64,000 nucleotides of DNA from Bullera alba (taxonomy: Eukaryota > Basidiomycota > Tremellomycetes > Tremellales > Bulleraceae): positions 2,815,198 to 2,879,197 of the forward strand of contig BCIX01000001.1 in assembly GCA_001600095.1 (NCBI GenBank), read 5' to 3'. Numbering within the stretch: position 1 is the first letter of the stretch; each line of letters starts with the position of its first letter. Shown here piece by piece: positions 9,845 through 23,783 of this stretch. The notes below the pieces were generated by a model. That model was not told the DNA's origin and made no database searches. It saw nothing but the letters and a program-made list of their open reading frames with translations. The translations under genes and the position numbers were made by a program.

Positions 9845-12800
9845 ATGTCGTTCCCCTACCTCGCGAAGACGACGTGAGTACACATATAATCTCTCCGTCC
9901 CACAGGATACTCCTTGAAGCGCTGCGCCCGGTCTGGCACGGTGTATCTCCCTATAGTCCCTTTGTGCTGCTCGACCGGTGCTGAGTCCATTAGGCTCAAA
10001 TACAAATCACCACATGCCACAGATCTATCGTTCGCCAAAGACGAGACGTGAGTGGGGTCCCTATGCCATCAGAAGGTAGCTGATGTGCGGCTAGAATCCG
10101 AGTGACCGGTCCTTCACCCGATGACGAGGATTGGTTGATCGGTGAGACGCTGGATGGATCGAGGTCCGGCGGGTTTCCTAAGGTCAGTCACACAGCTACC
10201 ATAAGCTCTACAAGAGACACGTTGCTGAGATTCAGTCATAGGACTTCACCACTCCGATAGAGGAGGAGGCGGCAGCAGCTCCGCCGGAGTCTGATGCAGA
10301 GGTACCCAAACCCGAGACTACAGCTGCACCTGTCGCCCCCGCTGCCGCGATTGTCCCCGCGCAAACCTCGTCCGATGCTGTCGTTCCGACAGAAGAGACT
10401 GTGAAGGAGGTCGCACCTGCTCTGCCTCCAACGGAAGATCTCCCACCTTCTCCTAAACCGCAACCAGCCGACCTGCCTCCTAGTACCACCACAACGGCAA
10501 CGTCGACTCCAGTCCCCGCTACAGCGACACTACCCCCAGCTTCCAAGCCGGTGCCTTCGGCTGCCGCGGCACCTGAAGCGAAAGAGACAGGTGGAGATGA
10601 TGAGGTCGATCCTTCCAAAATGTCGCTCAAAGATCGATTGGCGTTCTTCAACAAGGCCCAGACGAAAGCGGCTCCACCCCCAATCAAGCCAAAGCCCGCT
10701 GCTGGCGGTCTGACCTGGAGTCAGAGGCAAAAGTTGAGGCAGGAGCAAGAAGCCAAGGAGAGGGAAGAGGGCGGTAGTACCTCGGAAGTTCCAGCTGCTG
10801 CTCCTGCTGCTCCTGCTCCGTCCGCCGACATCGCAGCCCCAGCTGCACCAGCTCCCACACCCTCCGCTAAAGCCGACGACGATGCAAAGTCATCCGGTCT
10901 CTCCGCTGCCGATGCCGCCAACTCGATCGGTCAAGGTGGTTCACTGAAAGAGCGCATGGCTGCTCTACGAGCCGGTGGAGCTTTCGGTGCACCGCAGGAG
11001 AAACCAGCGGCACCACCTAAACCCTCTGGCAAAGTATGGTCTCGACCTGCTGCTCCCGAACCAGAGCCCGAAGAGGAAGGCGAGGGTGATGAAACCGCGG
11101 AGCGTAAGGTGAAATCACCCTTGAGCGAGGGAGGTGATGGACTCGACGCTGCAGGAGAGCAGCAAGAAGGTCAAGAAGGAGGCGAGGACGAGGAGGAAGA
11201 GTCGGAAGAGCAGAAGGAAAAGGCCAGAAGGGCGGCTATCGCTGCGAGAATGGCGAAGATCGGTGCAAGAGGTCCAATGGGTATGGCGGCGCCTGCGCCA
11301 CCTCCAAAACCGACGAGAAAGCCTACTGCCCAGTCCATCGCCAGTCCATCGGAGGAACGGTCTGAGCCAGCTCTCGACCCCGAGCATGCTGAAGCCCCGA
11401 AGCCCATCCCGGCCGAGGAGGTCCCCGTGAAGAGTGATACGGTGCCCGAAGAACCAATTTCTTCACCACCGACATCGATCGCTATGCCGGCCATTCCTCG
11501 ACGTACCGCCCCGCCAAGGCGAAAAGGCCCACCAAGCACGGCTCCCGCCAAACCCACTCCTTCGACCCAGGAAGACCCCGTAGATCGGACATTGACCGTC
11601 GAGCAGACTGACGAGGAGGGTAACGTCGTACCCCCGCCTCAGGTCATGGTGGCAGATGAGGAGAGACCGCTACCAAAGACCGAGGAGCAGCTGGCGCAGG
11701 AGAAGAGCCGTGTGGAAGCGGGCTCTGGACCCGACGGCGTGAAAGGCGCTCAAGCGGCGGGTATAGCCCTCGCACCATCTGCCCCCGACAATGATGGCTC
11801 GAGTTCCGTCCCACCCCGGGCCAATCTCGACAACTCGCATAGTGACGCTCGTGAAGCAGACGAGGACGAGGATGACGATGATCTCATGAAAGAGGCTTCA
11901 ACTGGCAATTTGGGAGTTCGACCTCAAGAGGAAATCGAAGAGACCGGTGGAGATAACGACAGCGAGATTGGTTCGAAACCCGGATTGATCGGTACTGTCC
12001 CTTTGCACCCACCTGCCGACGACACGCCTGATGATTTCGACGATGAAGAAGCACCTCCGCCTCCGCCGCCTCGGATGATGGGACTGGGCAAAGATGAAGT
12101 AGAGCTCAAGCACGAGCACGACGCTGCTGGCCGAGCTCAACCAGAGGAGGTGGCGACGAATGAGGAAGATGTCGAGAATGAGGATGTTCCACCTCCGCCG
12201 CCACGATCGTCCGCGAGACCCGTATCGACAGACAGACCCCTGGGCCCAAGACCAATTCCATCCCCGAGACAGAGCCACGAGCGGGCACTGCCAACCCCAC
12301 CGGTCGGAGCTGTCGCGCCACCGAGAGACGACAGTGAGGACGAGAGAGAGCTCGAGTCTGAGGGTGATGTGGACCCGGAGGCGGCAGGAGTAGAGGAGGA
12401 TGCTGAGGAGGAGGAGGATGCACCACCCCCTCCACCCCGAAGACAGCCTTCGATGCCGGCTCCACTTCAGACGGGATTGCCAGCGGTCCCGAACGATCCG
12501 GCCAAGTCGCCAGTGAACGCACCTCGTGAGTCGAGCGACAAGGGAAATGTGTATGAAGTGGGCTGTTCGCTGATGGTACCGCAGGCTCTCCAGTCGCTAC
12601 CAAGTCGCCAGTTGTGACGACTTCGCCTATCGCAACCAAAAGCGAGATTCCCGAGACCACTGAGACCGCAGACGACGATGAGAAGGCTCGAAAAGCAGGT
12701 CTAGCTGCGCGAATGGCGAAATTGGGTGGAATCAAGTTCGGCATGCCGCCCCCCGTGCCCGCCATCAAGAGGGATTCGGCAAACACTTCCGAAGCGCCAA

Positions 12801-14449
12801 TGTCGCCCACGCGACGAACATCGACTGGTCCTGCCTCCCCAGTAGCAGAGAAGAGGGAGATGCCCAACTCGCCTCTTGAGATTACTGCTCCGCTAGCCAG
12901 TCCAGGGGCCGAAGCTCCAGCTGGGTCGAAATCCAGTGAGGCCCCGGAGGAGGACGAGGAGACGCCAGAGGCAGAGGCAGCGAGGCGAAGAGCCACGTTG
13001 GCGAGATTGAGGGCCGGTGGATCATTGGGATTCGGAATGTTCAACCATGGTCCAGCTCAGGATGCCGATGTGGCCCAAGATCAGAGGGGTATACAAGAGG
13101 AATCAGCAGCTTCCCCTCAGGCGAGACCCGATGCTCTACGAGAGGAGAGTGGGGGTGCTGAGGAAGATGAGGAGGCACCACCTCCTCCACCTGGAAGACC
13201 AAGCGTGCCATCGGGTAGACCTATGCCTGCGGCACAGCCCGCAGTACAGGAAGAGGATGAAGAACGGGATGTACCCCCACCTCCGCCCCCAGGTCGACCT
13301 ACCCGAAGTGCGACGCAGGATGTGCCGCCAGTATCCCCGGTCAGACAGCCTTCTGTTGAACGACCGCCAGTACCGATCAACCGACAGCCATCGCTACCGC
13401 CCACGCCGACGAGTCCTCGGCACGAAAGGCAGTCGTCCCAAAGTGACTTTAGTCACAGTTTCGCTCAAGAACCAGCGGTGTTGATGATGAATCAGCAATC
13501 ACCGGCAGACACACCTCCTCCCCCACCAAGCAACCGACCGCCACCTCTGGATCGTAGCGCCTTGGGAAGTCCCGGTCCAGGCGCAGGTGCGCAACTAGGC
13601 AGTCCTGTGGTGGCCGAGCCATTAAGGAGTCCAGGTCCAGGTAGCCATCAGAGATCAATGTCAACTGCATCGCACGCTTCAAGAATGTCAAGGCAATCGA
13701 CAGACCAGCCAGCGCATCGCACACCCTCGAGGCAGGATAGCACAGTGCCCATGTCACCAGTGAGACAGCCGTCGATGGATCGATCCAGGCAATCGTTCAC
13801 CCAGGGTCGACCGGGGTACAACGACTTGCAAGCCGCATCGAAGGACAGCGGCGCGAGATTAGCTAGGGCCGCTAGAGCTATGTTCGATCAAGGCAAAAAG
13901 GCGTATTACGGCGTGAGTGGTGTACGAGCTGTGATAGGAGACGGCTAGTGCTGACGACTTGTGGACAGGATGGAAGTCCGGCTGGGTTCGTGCTCGTGGC
14001 GATGGAGGGTGCGCATCTGGCTAGACCGCAGCAGGCCTGGGGTCAGGTCGTGTACGAGCAAGAAGCGTCGTCAGTGCTCAAGCGCGCAGATGAGGTCAGT
14101 TACAAAAGTGGAGCAAGTCAACGTGAAGGCGAGTAGCTGACGCTTATGCCTCTCAGCCCCGGCCTGGAGACATTGCCGCGTTCCACGACGCTCGGCTCAA
14201 GGGACGAAAAGGGATCCAGTCGTACGAACAGCACGTAGGCTCTGTGCAGGAACCCCTAGTGGGTATTGTCATTGGCGAGTTCGAGGTGAAGAACAAGCAC
14301 AAGTTGCGTGTGCTGCAAGTCGAGAGGGGCGTGCCCGAGGAGGTCAGCTATCGATTCGACGATCTGAAGAGTGGCAAAGTGGTGGTAAGTCCTGATTGCT
14401 GTATCTGGCCGGTGCTGATCAGATGTAGGTGTATCGACCTGGATTGTGA
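9845..14449 (+). CDS. BBC1: SH3-domain actin-patch protein of the Bbc1/Mti1 family
   Basis: Cortical actin-patch regulator; yeast Bbc1 restrains Las17 and binds type I myosins. Short first exons encode an SH3 domain (MSFPYLAKTT, LSFAKDET, then RVTGPSPDDEDWLIGETLD and SGGFPKDF). The middle of about 1200 residues is low complexity: Ala/Pro-rich, acidic Glu/Asp tracts and many PPPPPP runs that should bind SH3 or profilin. Five short R-A-x-L/M-A modules recur in it (see findings). The C-terminal globular part (13.97-14.45 kb) matches the Bbc1/Aim3 conserved domain: FVLVAMEGAHLARP, FHDARLKGRKGIQSYEQHVG, EPLVGIVIGEFEVKNKHKLR, ending KVVVYRPGL. The intron at about 12.53-12.58 kb joins the two longest frames. 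Symbol by architecture, not by alignment. Confidence 0.82.
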
Positions 14450-15001
14450 GGTGTGTTTGTGGATCTGCAGTCGTTGTCGATTCATACCGTATCAGCAGTC
14501 TTGTCGTTGTCGTATGCATCTTGTTCTCGGATTGCTGGTGGTGATGGTGGTGATGGCAGATGGTGGCGGCGGTGGATGGATAACGTCACTGACCCGTTCC
14601 TGGTTGCAGAAGTGCGAAGTGGCCACCACACACGTGCGTTCTTACATCCTCTCTTGCTCCTCACTAGCTTCACACTGGCGAGAGCGACGGGGATAGAAAG
14701 GGATAGAACCGACAGCCATACACTCGCCTCCTCCGATAGGCTCAACCAGTCCAGATTGCACCCGAATTACCCACGTTCCGATTCACTACTGGGTCTGGGT
14801 GGGTGTGAAACCCTAACCAACCGGATCAAAAGCCAATCTCAACCACATCCCGTGCTCATTAGTCCGACTTTTCAAACCCACATCTCGACTCCATCACACA
14901 CAGAGTGCTAGTGTCTTGTGCACAGACAGTGAAGGATCGCAAAGGAGGTCAATTCGAACCAAGCATTACATCAGTGACTCACCAGCAGTCTTCCACCCAT
15001 C
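14450..15001. promoter_or_regulatory. Spacer BBC1 / VTC4 with VTC4 promoter
   Basis: 552 bp between tandem genes. The part closest to VTC4 is rich in CA/CT and in CACACA/TCACTC runs, as in fungal 5' leaders. No gene is seen. Confidence 0.45.
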
Positions 15002-17866
15002 ATGAAATTCGGTAGACGTATCAAGGTGAGTACTAGGCGACAATTCGGTAGGCTTCGTGTCCTGACTAACTGTACACTCTAGGACTCTCGTTACTCGGAA
15101 TGGGCGGACCAGTACATTGCCTACGGAGCGCTCAAGAAGCAGATCAAGGGCAATCTCCCATGGAACGACACTGCCGAGGCTGAGTTCCTCAACTCGCTCA
15201 ACTCGGAGTTGGAGAAATGCGAGAAGTTTCAGCGGGACAAGTCGAACGAGCTCATGGGCAAGATCAGCTCTCTGGAGAAGGAAGTCTTGGATCTAGTTAA
15301 GAAGCACGGAGAGGCGCGTGAAGAAGAGGGTGAAGATGACGAGTCGGATGTTGGCGATGGCAGGACGCCGGGGGATGTGGAGCGACACGTCGAGAATCAC
15401 CGTGATGACGACGCGGGGTCGGACGACGACGACGATGATGATGGACAGAGCGATAGTGCCTACAGCATAGACGCGATCGAGGAGCGGTTCAGAGAATTGG
15501 AAGAGGAAGTCGCGGTCTTGGTCGCCGATGTGCATGATCTTGCCTTGTTCACAAAGCTCAACTTTACCGGTTTCATCAAGATTGTCAAAAAGCACGACGT
15601 GAGTGGGACCGACTCGCGATGTCGGATAAGGATGCTGACATCATGGATGTAGAAACTCACGGGCTTCTCGCTCAAACCCACTTTCAACAAGGAGTATCTC
15701 GAAAACCACCCTTTCTACAGGATGAACTACGACCACCTTATTGTCAAACTGTCCAAGCTGTTCGATCTCGTCCGAACCAGAGGTCATCCAATCGAAGGTG
15801 ACTCATCGGCAGGAGGAAGCCAGAACGCTTTCGTCCGAAGTACCACGAAGTATTGGGTAAGTCGGCAGGTCCTGATCTATCGACAAACCTGACACTATTC
15901 AGGTCCACGACGAGAACATTGTTCCCCTCAAACTCGCCATCATGAAACATCTTCCAGTTCTAGGTGAGCAATGGCGTCTCAAGTAGTGATAACTTGCTGA
16001 CTTCCGCAGTCTTTGACTCGGACAAGGAGTTCAGTATCAGCGACTCTGCCATCACATCCATCTACTTTGACAACGAGGATCTCGAGCTGTATCTCGGACG
16101 ACTGGAGAAGACAGAGGGTGCCGAGGCCATCCGAATGCGATGGTACGGTAGTGAGAAGGGTACCACTGTGAGCAGTGCCTGTGTCCGAGTTGACGATCTC
16201 GTCTGACACGCTGCAGGTGTTTGTCGAGAGGAAAACCCACCGTGAAGATTGGACCGGAGAGAAGTCGGTCAAAGAGCGATTCGTTGTCAAAGAGGACAAG
16301 ATGAACGCTTTCCTTGCCGGAACGTACACTGTCGACGCCGACTTTGACGAGCTCGTCAAGAAGGGCAAGAAGACTGAGCGTGAGGTCGAAGGAATGAAGC
16401 AGCTTGCCAACGAGGTGCAATACGCCATCTTGATCAGAAAGCTCCGACCGGTCGTCAGAACATTCTACAACCGAACCGCTTTCCAATTGCCCGGCAATGC
16501 CAGTGTACGAATCTCGCTCGACACCGAGCTCACAATGGTCCGAGAAGACAACTTTGACGGCAACGATAGAACGAACGGTAACTGGCGACGAACCGACTGC
16601 GGAATCGATCACCCATTCCCAACTATCGAGGAGTCCGAGAAGGAGCTCTTCCCGTACGGTGTGCTCGAGGTCAAACTCGCCACGAAAGTCGGTGAAGAGC
16701 CTCCCGAGTGGATCCGGGATTTGATCGACAGTCACTTGGTTGAAGCAGTGCCCAAGTTTTCAAAATTCATTCACGGCTGTGCCACTTTGTTGCCCGAGCG
16801 AGTCGACCTCGTGCCATTCTGGTTGCCTCAGATGGACCAGGATATCCGAAAGCCAGTGTCGCCTCGATCTAGGGTACTCATCGAACGACCGGGTACAAAC
16901 TCCAACTCCAACGCGCACAGCAGTGTTGCCTCTGGCAGCAACTCTGCGCTCGACTCGCCCCGAGCCAATGTCAGAGACGAGGCGTACCACGAGCCAGTCA
17001 GTGAAGGCGAGGATGACGAGGAGTACCTCGTTCAAGCGGCCAAGAACGAGGAAAGGCACCTCCGTCTTCCGCCTGACGCGGCTGCCGAAGCTCGGGCTGC
17101 AAGAGACTTCCGAGAGCAGAAACTCCGCGACGAGGCGACTGCCCGAATCAGCTCTGGCCAAGTCAACGGTGACCACGACGAACCATCCTCTTCGAATGGC
17201 CACGCGAACGGTTCTGCTGTCGAGCAGTGGAAGCAACGAACCAAATACGACCCATCGCTCCGGATCGACCCGCTCGCTTCGTCCGATCGGTTTGACAAGA
17301 ACATTTCGCTGCTGGACGATCGGTCGCTGCAAAAGCTGAATGAGGCGGCTAAAAAGGCGGCCAAGAAGGACGACGATGATGATGACGACGAGGACGATGT
17401 GGAAGACGAGGAAGAGGGCGAAGATGGCAATAGAGTGGTCTACGTCAATCACTTCAAAGCCCCAGCCGGCAAGAAAATCTCCATGCCTGTTAGAGTGGAA
17501 CCAAAAGTCGTCTTTGCCGCCGAAAGAACGTTCCTCAAGGTGGGTCCATACTAGCTGCCTGCCTGTGAACTCCGCTGACGGAAGTATTAGTGGTCCCACT
17601 TTGCGGTCTTGCTCAGTGGTGTGTCGATAGGTCTACTCAACTTCATACCGCCGGACGACGTCATTGGCTTGTTCTCCGCCGGGTGCTTCACCCTCACGGC
17701 CCTCCTGGCAATCACCTACTGCGGGGGCATGTACGCCTACCGGATCCTCCAGCTGAGAAAGCGGAGGGCTATCGATTATCACGACAAGTGGGGTCCATCC
17801 CTCCTATGTGTGGCGCTCGTTGGTAGCATATTGGTCAACCTGGTCCTCAGGTTGAAGGAGCTGTGA
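15002..17866 (+). CDS. VTC4: Vacuolar transporter chaperone, polyphosphate polymerase subunit
   Basis: Catalytic subunit of the VTC complex, which makes inorganic polyphosphate from ATP and passes it into the vacuole. The ATG at 15002 opens an SPX domain ([40 protein letters not shown]) that senses inositol pyrophosphates. The triphosphate-tunnel core follows: [81 protein letters not shown] and [11 protein letters not shown]. Its conserved Lys/Arg/Glu pattern suits the active Vtc4 rather than the inactive Vtc2/3 paralogues. An acidic linker of about 190 residues (ends [19 protein letters not shown]) leads to three C-terminal membrane segments (DUF202 type). About seven introns. Convergent on LYS12. 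Confidence 0.9.
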
Positions 17867-18100
17867 GGGGACAAGTGGACACTTTGAGCAAAGCAAATTT
17901 GGTGGATCATATGGCATCTTGGTGCCAAAGGTTTTGGGGGACAGCCGCGACTGTAGGTAACTCTTGTAAAGCACATCAATACTTAGACAAGACTGGACGG
18001 AAAGCGATACCCCAATTGACATTTTTGAAAGCATAATGCATCGCATCGGGAAGGAAGCTCGCGCATATCAAGCCCTCTATGCCTCATGCCGATTGACTCC

Positions 18101-19576
<1,476 letters not shown>

Positions 19577-20181
19577 GGCTGATTTGGGTATAGCTAGTGG
19601 GTTGTTGTTGTGACTGTAGTAGTGATCAACATCACATCGGGAACCCCAAGTCGAGCCGCCAACTTTTTCGCTGATTTCGGGCGGGCAACTTGATCCGAAA
19701 ATCGGCCGCGAGTTTGTATGATAACTTGCTCGTTGCTTGCTCTATACAACTGCATCATATGGACATGATGGCAGCTGGAGCTTGTATATGACATGACATG
19801 CATCATTACTATTGCGCTTTCGTATCCTCGCAGGTCTACTCCCGTATGACACTGCTGATTCTATGGGGGATGATCGCAGAGCACGAGTAGGTTTAACGGA
19901 CAATGTTGCCGCTTGCTTGGATTTGGCAAGACCAAAGAGCATAGGTGAACAAGCGACAGGTGATGAGAATCGAGGGTGAAGAGGCGACTGGCTTGTGGCG
20001 TATGAGCATTGTATGCCAACTTCTGAGGCGGGGTATACACAGATTCTGACAACATAGGTGTGGAACACGGGATAGGTCGTATAGGAGGAAGAGAGGGATA
20101 GGGCGGATAGGCGAGGGCAAGTTAGGTGACGTCGAGCTTTTGCGTTGACTCGTTGTTCTGGTACGGAACAAGTTCCAAGGG
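19577..20181. other. Spacer LYS12 / GPB1
   Basis: 605 bp between two tandem minus-strand genes. It holds the LYS12 promoter side (GTTGTTGTTGTGAC-type repeats near 19600) and the GPB1 3' untranslated region. The open frames crossing 19.74-20.35 kb read into the GPB1 terminal exon in a wrong frame. No independent gene is seen. Confidence 0.5.
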
Positions 20182-21535
20182 TTACGACCAAACCTAGTGA
20201 AAAGATCGGTCAGCAGTTGAATACACGCTGCTCGTCGTAGCTGCACCCACCTTGAGCAGACTGTCCCAACTGCCGGTACAGAGGGCAATACCATCGTCAG
20301 ACACGCCCAGACAACTGATCCTGTTGTCGTGACCGGATAGAACGCCAATACGCTCCCCTTTGAGCGTGTCCCATACGTTCACATTGTAGTCGTCGTATCC
20401 GGCAAACAGGACTCGACCAGAGGTTGAGAATGCGACAGAGGTGATACCGCAGAGGATGTTGTCGTGTTGATATGTGTTGAGCTCTCTGTCCGCTCGGAGG
20501 TCGTACAGCTTGCAAGTGGCGTCATCGGATCCAGTAGCGAACGCGTCGCCATTAGGGAAGAATCTACCAAAGCTGGTCAGATCGGGAGAAAGAAGGGAGA
20601 GGTGGAAACACTCACTGAACGGCGTTGATATCCGATTCGTGACCGGTGAAAGTCTGGACCGCCTTACCAGTCCTGATATCCCAGACTTTGGCAGTGGCAT
20701 CACAGGCTCCAGAAACGAATAGATTGGGACTGGGAGCGAGAGAGATGCTACATGGGAGATATATCAGCACCATTACCCAGAGATTTGAATTTTCAAATTC
20801 GCTCACCTCATCACATCTCCAGTATGATCGTTAAACTCCATCGTCCTAACTCCCGCTTCAATATCCCAAAGCATGCAAGTCATGTCACCAGATGAGGTGA
20901 CGATTTGCCTGTCGTTGATGAATCGACAACAACTTAGGTATCCAGTATGCGCGCTGAGTTCTCTTGTGACTTTGGCCTGGCCACCTCCTGCACCTCCGGG
21001 TTGAGCGCCTCGTAGGGAGTAGATCGAGCAGATGTTGTCCAAACCACCACAAGCGACAAAGTTTCCCGAGGGGGCGTATGCGCACGTCATGACCCATGAT
21101 GATCTCAGGGGAATAGCGTGGACTTTGTTCGTGGTGTAGGCGTCCCATACGATCAATTTACCATCTTGCGATGCGGAGACTATGTGTCGCTTGTCCGCTG
21201 CCCAGTGCAGGGCATAGATCTTGGCCAAATGACCTTTTAGCGTTCGCCGGGGTTTCATCGTCATTCGAGGTAGAGGAGGGGTGTCATTGGCCATTGCGCG
21301 GACTATGGGTACAGTGATCAGTCACGCTTCGACAGGCATCGCCCGACTCTCAGGACTACTCACGACTTGTATCCGCTGTTTGGTCTTTGGCCAGCCTGAT
21401 CTTATCCTTGAGACCATCTGCCTCTCTCCTCGCTGCCGAGATCTTCTCCTGTATCTCGGCCTGTGACATGTTGGCTCCGAAGAATGGGGATGTGGGTCGC
21501 GAAGAAAGAGGTGAGCCGTACTCGGGACTGATCAT
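20182..21535 (-). CDS. GPB1: Heterotrimeric G-protein beta subunit
   Basis: Beta subunit of the pheromone-response G protein; in Cryptococcus Gpb1 drives mating and haploid fruiting. The ATG at 21535 gives [17 protein letters not shown], then an N-terminal coiled coil ([20 protein letters not shown]) for gamma binding. An intron joins KDQTADTS to [14 protein letters not shown]. Seven WD40 blades follow: [89 protein letters not shown] and [11 protein letters not shown]. The terminal exon is only GTT TGG TCG TAA after an intron, giving the expected KVW-type end. Four or five introns. A few residues of extra N-terminus remain possible. Confidence 0.93.
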
Positions 21536-23783
21536 GGGTGTGTCGTTTGGGTAGGGAGTAACGATATTCAGCCGCAAGAATTTGAGGGAAGAGTAGGGTT
21601 TCGAGAAGAAGAGGGGGAAGGATTGGTTAGCAAGCGGCCCGTTCGGCGATGGGGCTTTGACTCACTATGCGAGGATGACCGGGGGTGGGATCTACTCGTA
21701 GAATAAGTTGGCCTGAGTTTGGGTGATAGAACAGGCTCTCGGTGATGGAAGGTATGTATCCAAGCGTGAATGATTGATTGATCGAGGAATGAAGCGTATT
21801 TGGGCTGTTGGGCGGTGGGGTATGCCGCGGCGAGGTGGAAGAGGACGACGAATGTGCCAAGTTGGGTGATCAGGAAGAGAAGGGGCGGGACGAGACGGGG
21901 AGACAGCAGTGAGCACGAGCAGCATACTGAGGATTCTTTCCTCTTCTGTCGAGGCTGCACACTCACCACCTCGTCAACCGATCGACCCACGCCGTCCCAC
22001 GCTGAGCACTCCTTTGGTCGCTCTGGGCTTTTGAGCCTCGGGTGGTGCGTGCAATCAGTGCCTGAGGGACTGGTGAGCGGGCGCTATCATAATTCAAACC
22101 TGTCTATGCCACTCACTCTGAGTCACGCTCTTGTCGATGCTTGTAGCTGGTCTACCCTATGCTGTGAAGATAGGTCGAGAGGAGCTGAGTGAGACTTGCT
22201 GCTGCAGACTGCACTGAGAGCTGGAGGTAGAGGTGATTAGGTGGTGAAAGGATGGTGGAGGGGCAGTTGGAGTGGGGACGAGCGGGGGTCCAAGCGTCTG
22301 GGCCTGTCTGGGCGGTGGTCCTTGCTCCGGTGAGGCTATCTATTCTTTGCCTCCACTCTCTGATCCTTCCCCTTCTCGCTGATATCTATGCTCTATTGCT
22401 GATCTATACAGTCTTCTTGAGGATACCTTGCTGATGTTGGACTTGGAACTGTTCACAGGAGCGATTGTTCAAGGTGAAGGCGTTTGTTGACCATATGATG
22501 GTATGTGTTGCGGGAGCTTCTGACCCGACCTAGGTACCGGACCTCTGTATCACCCAGACTGAACCAAACTGCTAGGTGTGACGAGCACTAGGTGGGTGTT
22601 GATGAAACCGGGTGAAACGGCAAAAGGCGAACGAGCGAATTATGAAACGGGTTTCTGTCACGGACGGAAGAGAACAAAGCTGATGCACTACACTCGTCAA
22701 TAAGGTCTGCTAATGGTAACACTGACAGCTTGTCCACTGACTCCACTCACCCAACTCTGAAACGTACCACCGCTGTGTCGTCAAGTCCAACACCTTGGCC
22801 GAAAATGAGGTAGAGCGACTCCTACGTCTCGCTCCGACGAAGCTGATGTTGATTCCTCTTACGGCGTAGCTATATCCAACTTCCGGGGTAGAGGGTAACG
22901 GCGAAGAGGGACGCGAGCGTGAGTAACCGATACTTTCCTAATTGAGAGCGTCGACTCCCTAGGTACAGTGCCTGCCAGGTGTCCTGTCCCCGCCAGACAA
23001 TAAGAGCACAACGTCGCAGCAGGTCCAGAGGGCGTCGAGGGAGTGGCCTGGAGTGGCGGTCGGTGGCCGCAATAGGAACAGCACTGGAACGGCCGAGAAG
23101 GGTCACCTCGGCGCGGCAGCACAGACGGGCCCTTTTGTTGTTACCACTTGGCCTGAAGTGGAATGGACGGAAGAAGACGGAAGGATGTGGAAGGCTGCGA
23201 CTCGAAGGCTGATAGAGGGCGTTGAGGCACCAGACAGGGTAGCAAGACTGGGCGCAGAGGGCACAGGTCTCCTCAATCCAAGACTCCCAAGACGGTCGCC
23301 CTCGTAGAGCCTCGTAGTCACGCGCGATATCGATTGCCCAAAGAGAATGCGGCAGCTTCAGAGGTGCGAAGAGTGGTCAGTGAACAATAAGCTCCTCGCT
23401 GTCAAGATCTCAGTTGACAATCGATTAGACCCTGAGCAAGCCCTGAGCTGTCCATCTCATGCTTAAACCGGACAAGCTGCAAGAGCTGCTGCCGGAAGTC
23501 AAGAGATGTGGAGAGCTGCTGCTGCTTGGTCTTACTTGCATGGTGTTGCAAGTTCCGCAGCCTGCATGACTTCACTACTTACCTGCAACCAATGCAACGG
23601 TCGGCAAGCCCGTTGGTCTGAGCCTGTCTGAGCTGTTCGCAGAGCTCGACGTCGTCTTCAAATACCGTCCGGGTGTTCAAAGTCCCATCAGATTCGCTCA
23701 CTCAACGCTCCGAGTACCACCTTGTTCACTGAGCCTTTCGCGACAGCGACGCCAATCCGCCCAATCGTGGACCATTGATCAAC
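21536..23783. other. Long gene-poor stretch upstream of GPB1
   Basis: About 2.2 kb without a gene I can support. The first 400 bp probably include the GPB1 promoter and leader. Open frames at 22.86-23.32 kb on both strands lack ATG starts or splice support and contradict each other. No tRNA, repeat array or transposon protein is visible. Confidence 0.5.

Noticed and set aside
12525..12620. Apparent frameshift or split of the BBC1 reading frame into two proteins
   Set aside because: A GTGAGT donor at about 12525 and a GTACCGCAG acceptor at about 12582 make a normal intron that joins the frames.
14809..14818. Telomere-like AACCCTAACC
   Set aside because: A single occurrence inside a normal promoter, with no tandem array.
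19742..20348. Separate minus-strand gene downstream of GPB1
   Set aside because: The frames overlap the GPB1 terminal exon in another frame and have no recognisable motif; they fit the GPB1 3' region.
22859..23321. Overlapping open frames on both strands with Cys pairs (CSYC) or a WTEEDGRMW segment
   Set aside because: No ATG start in the better-looking plus frame, no splice sites linking it onward, and the two strands compete for the same bases. Not enough to call a gene.
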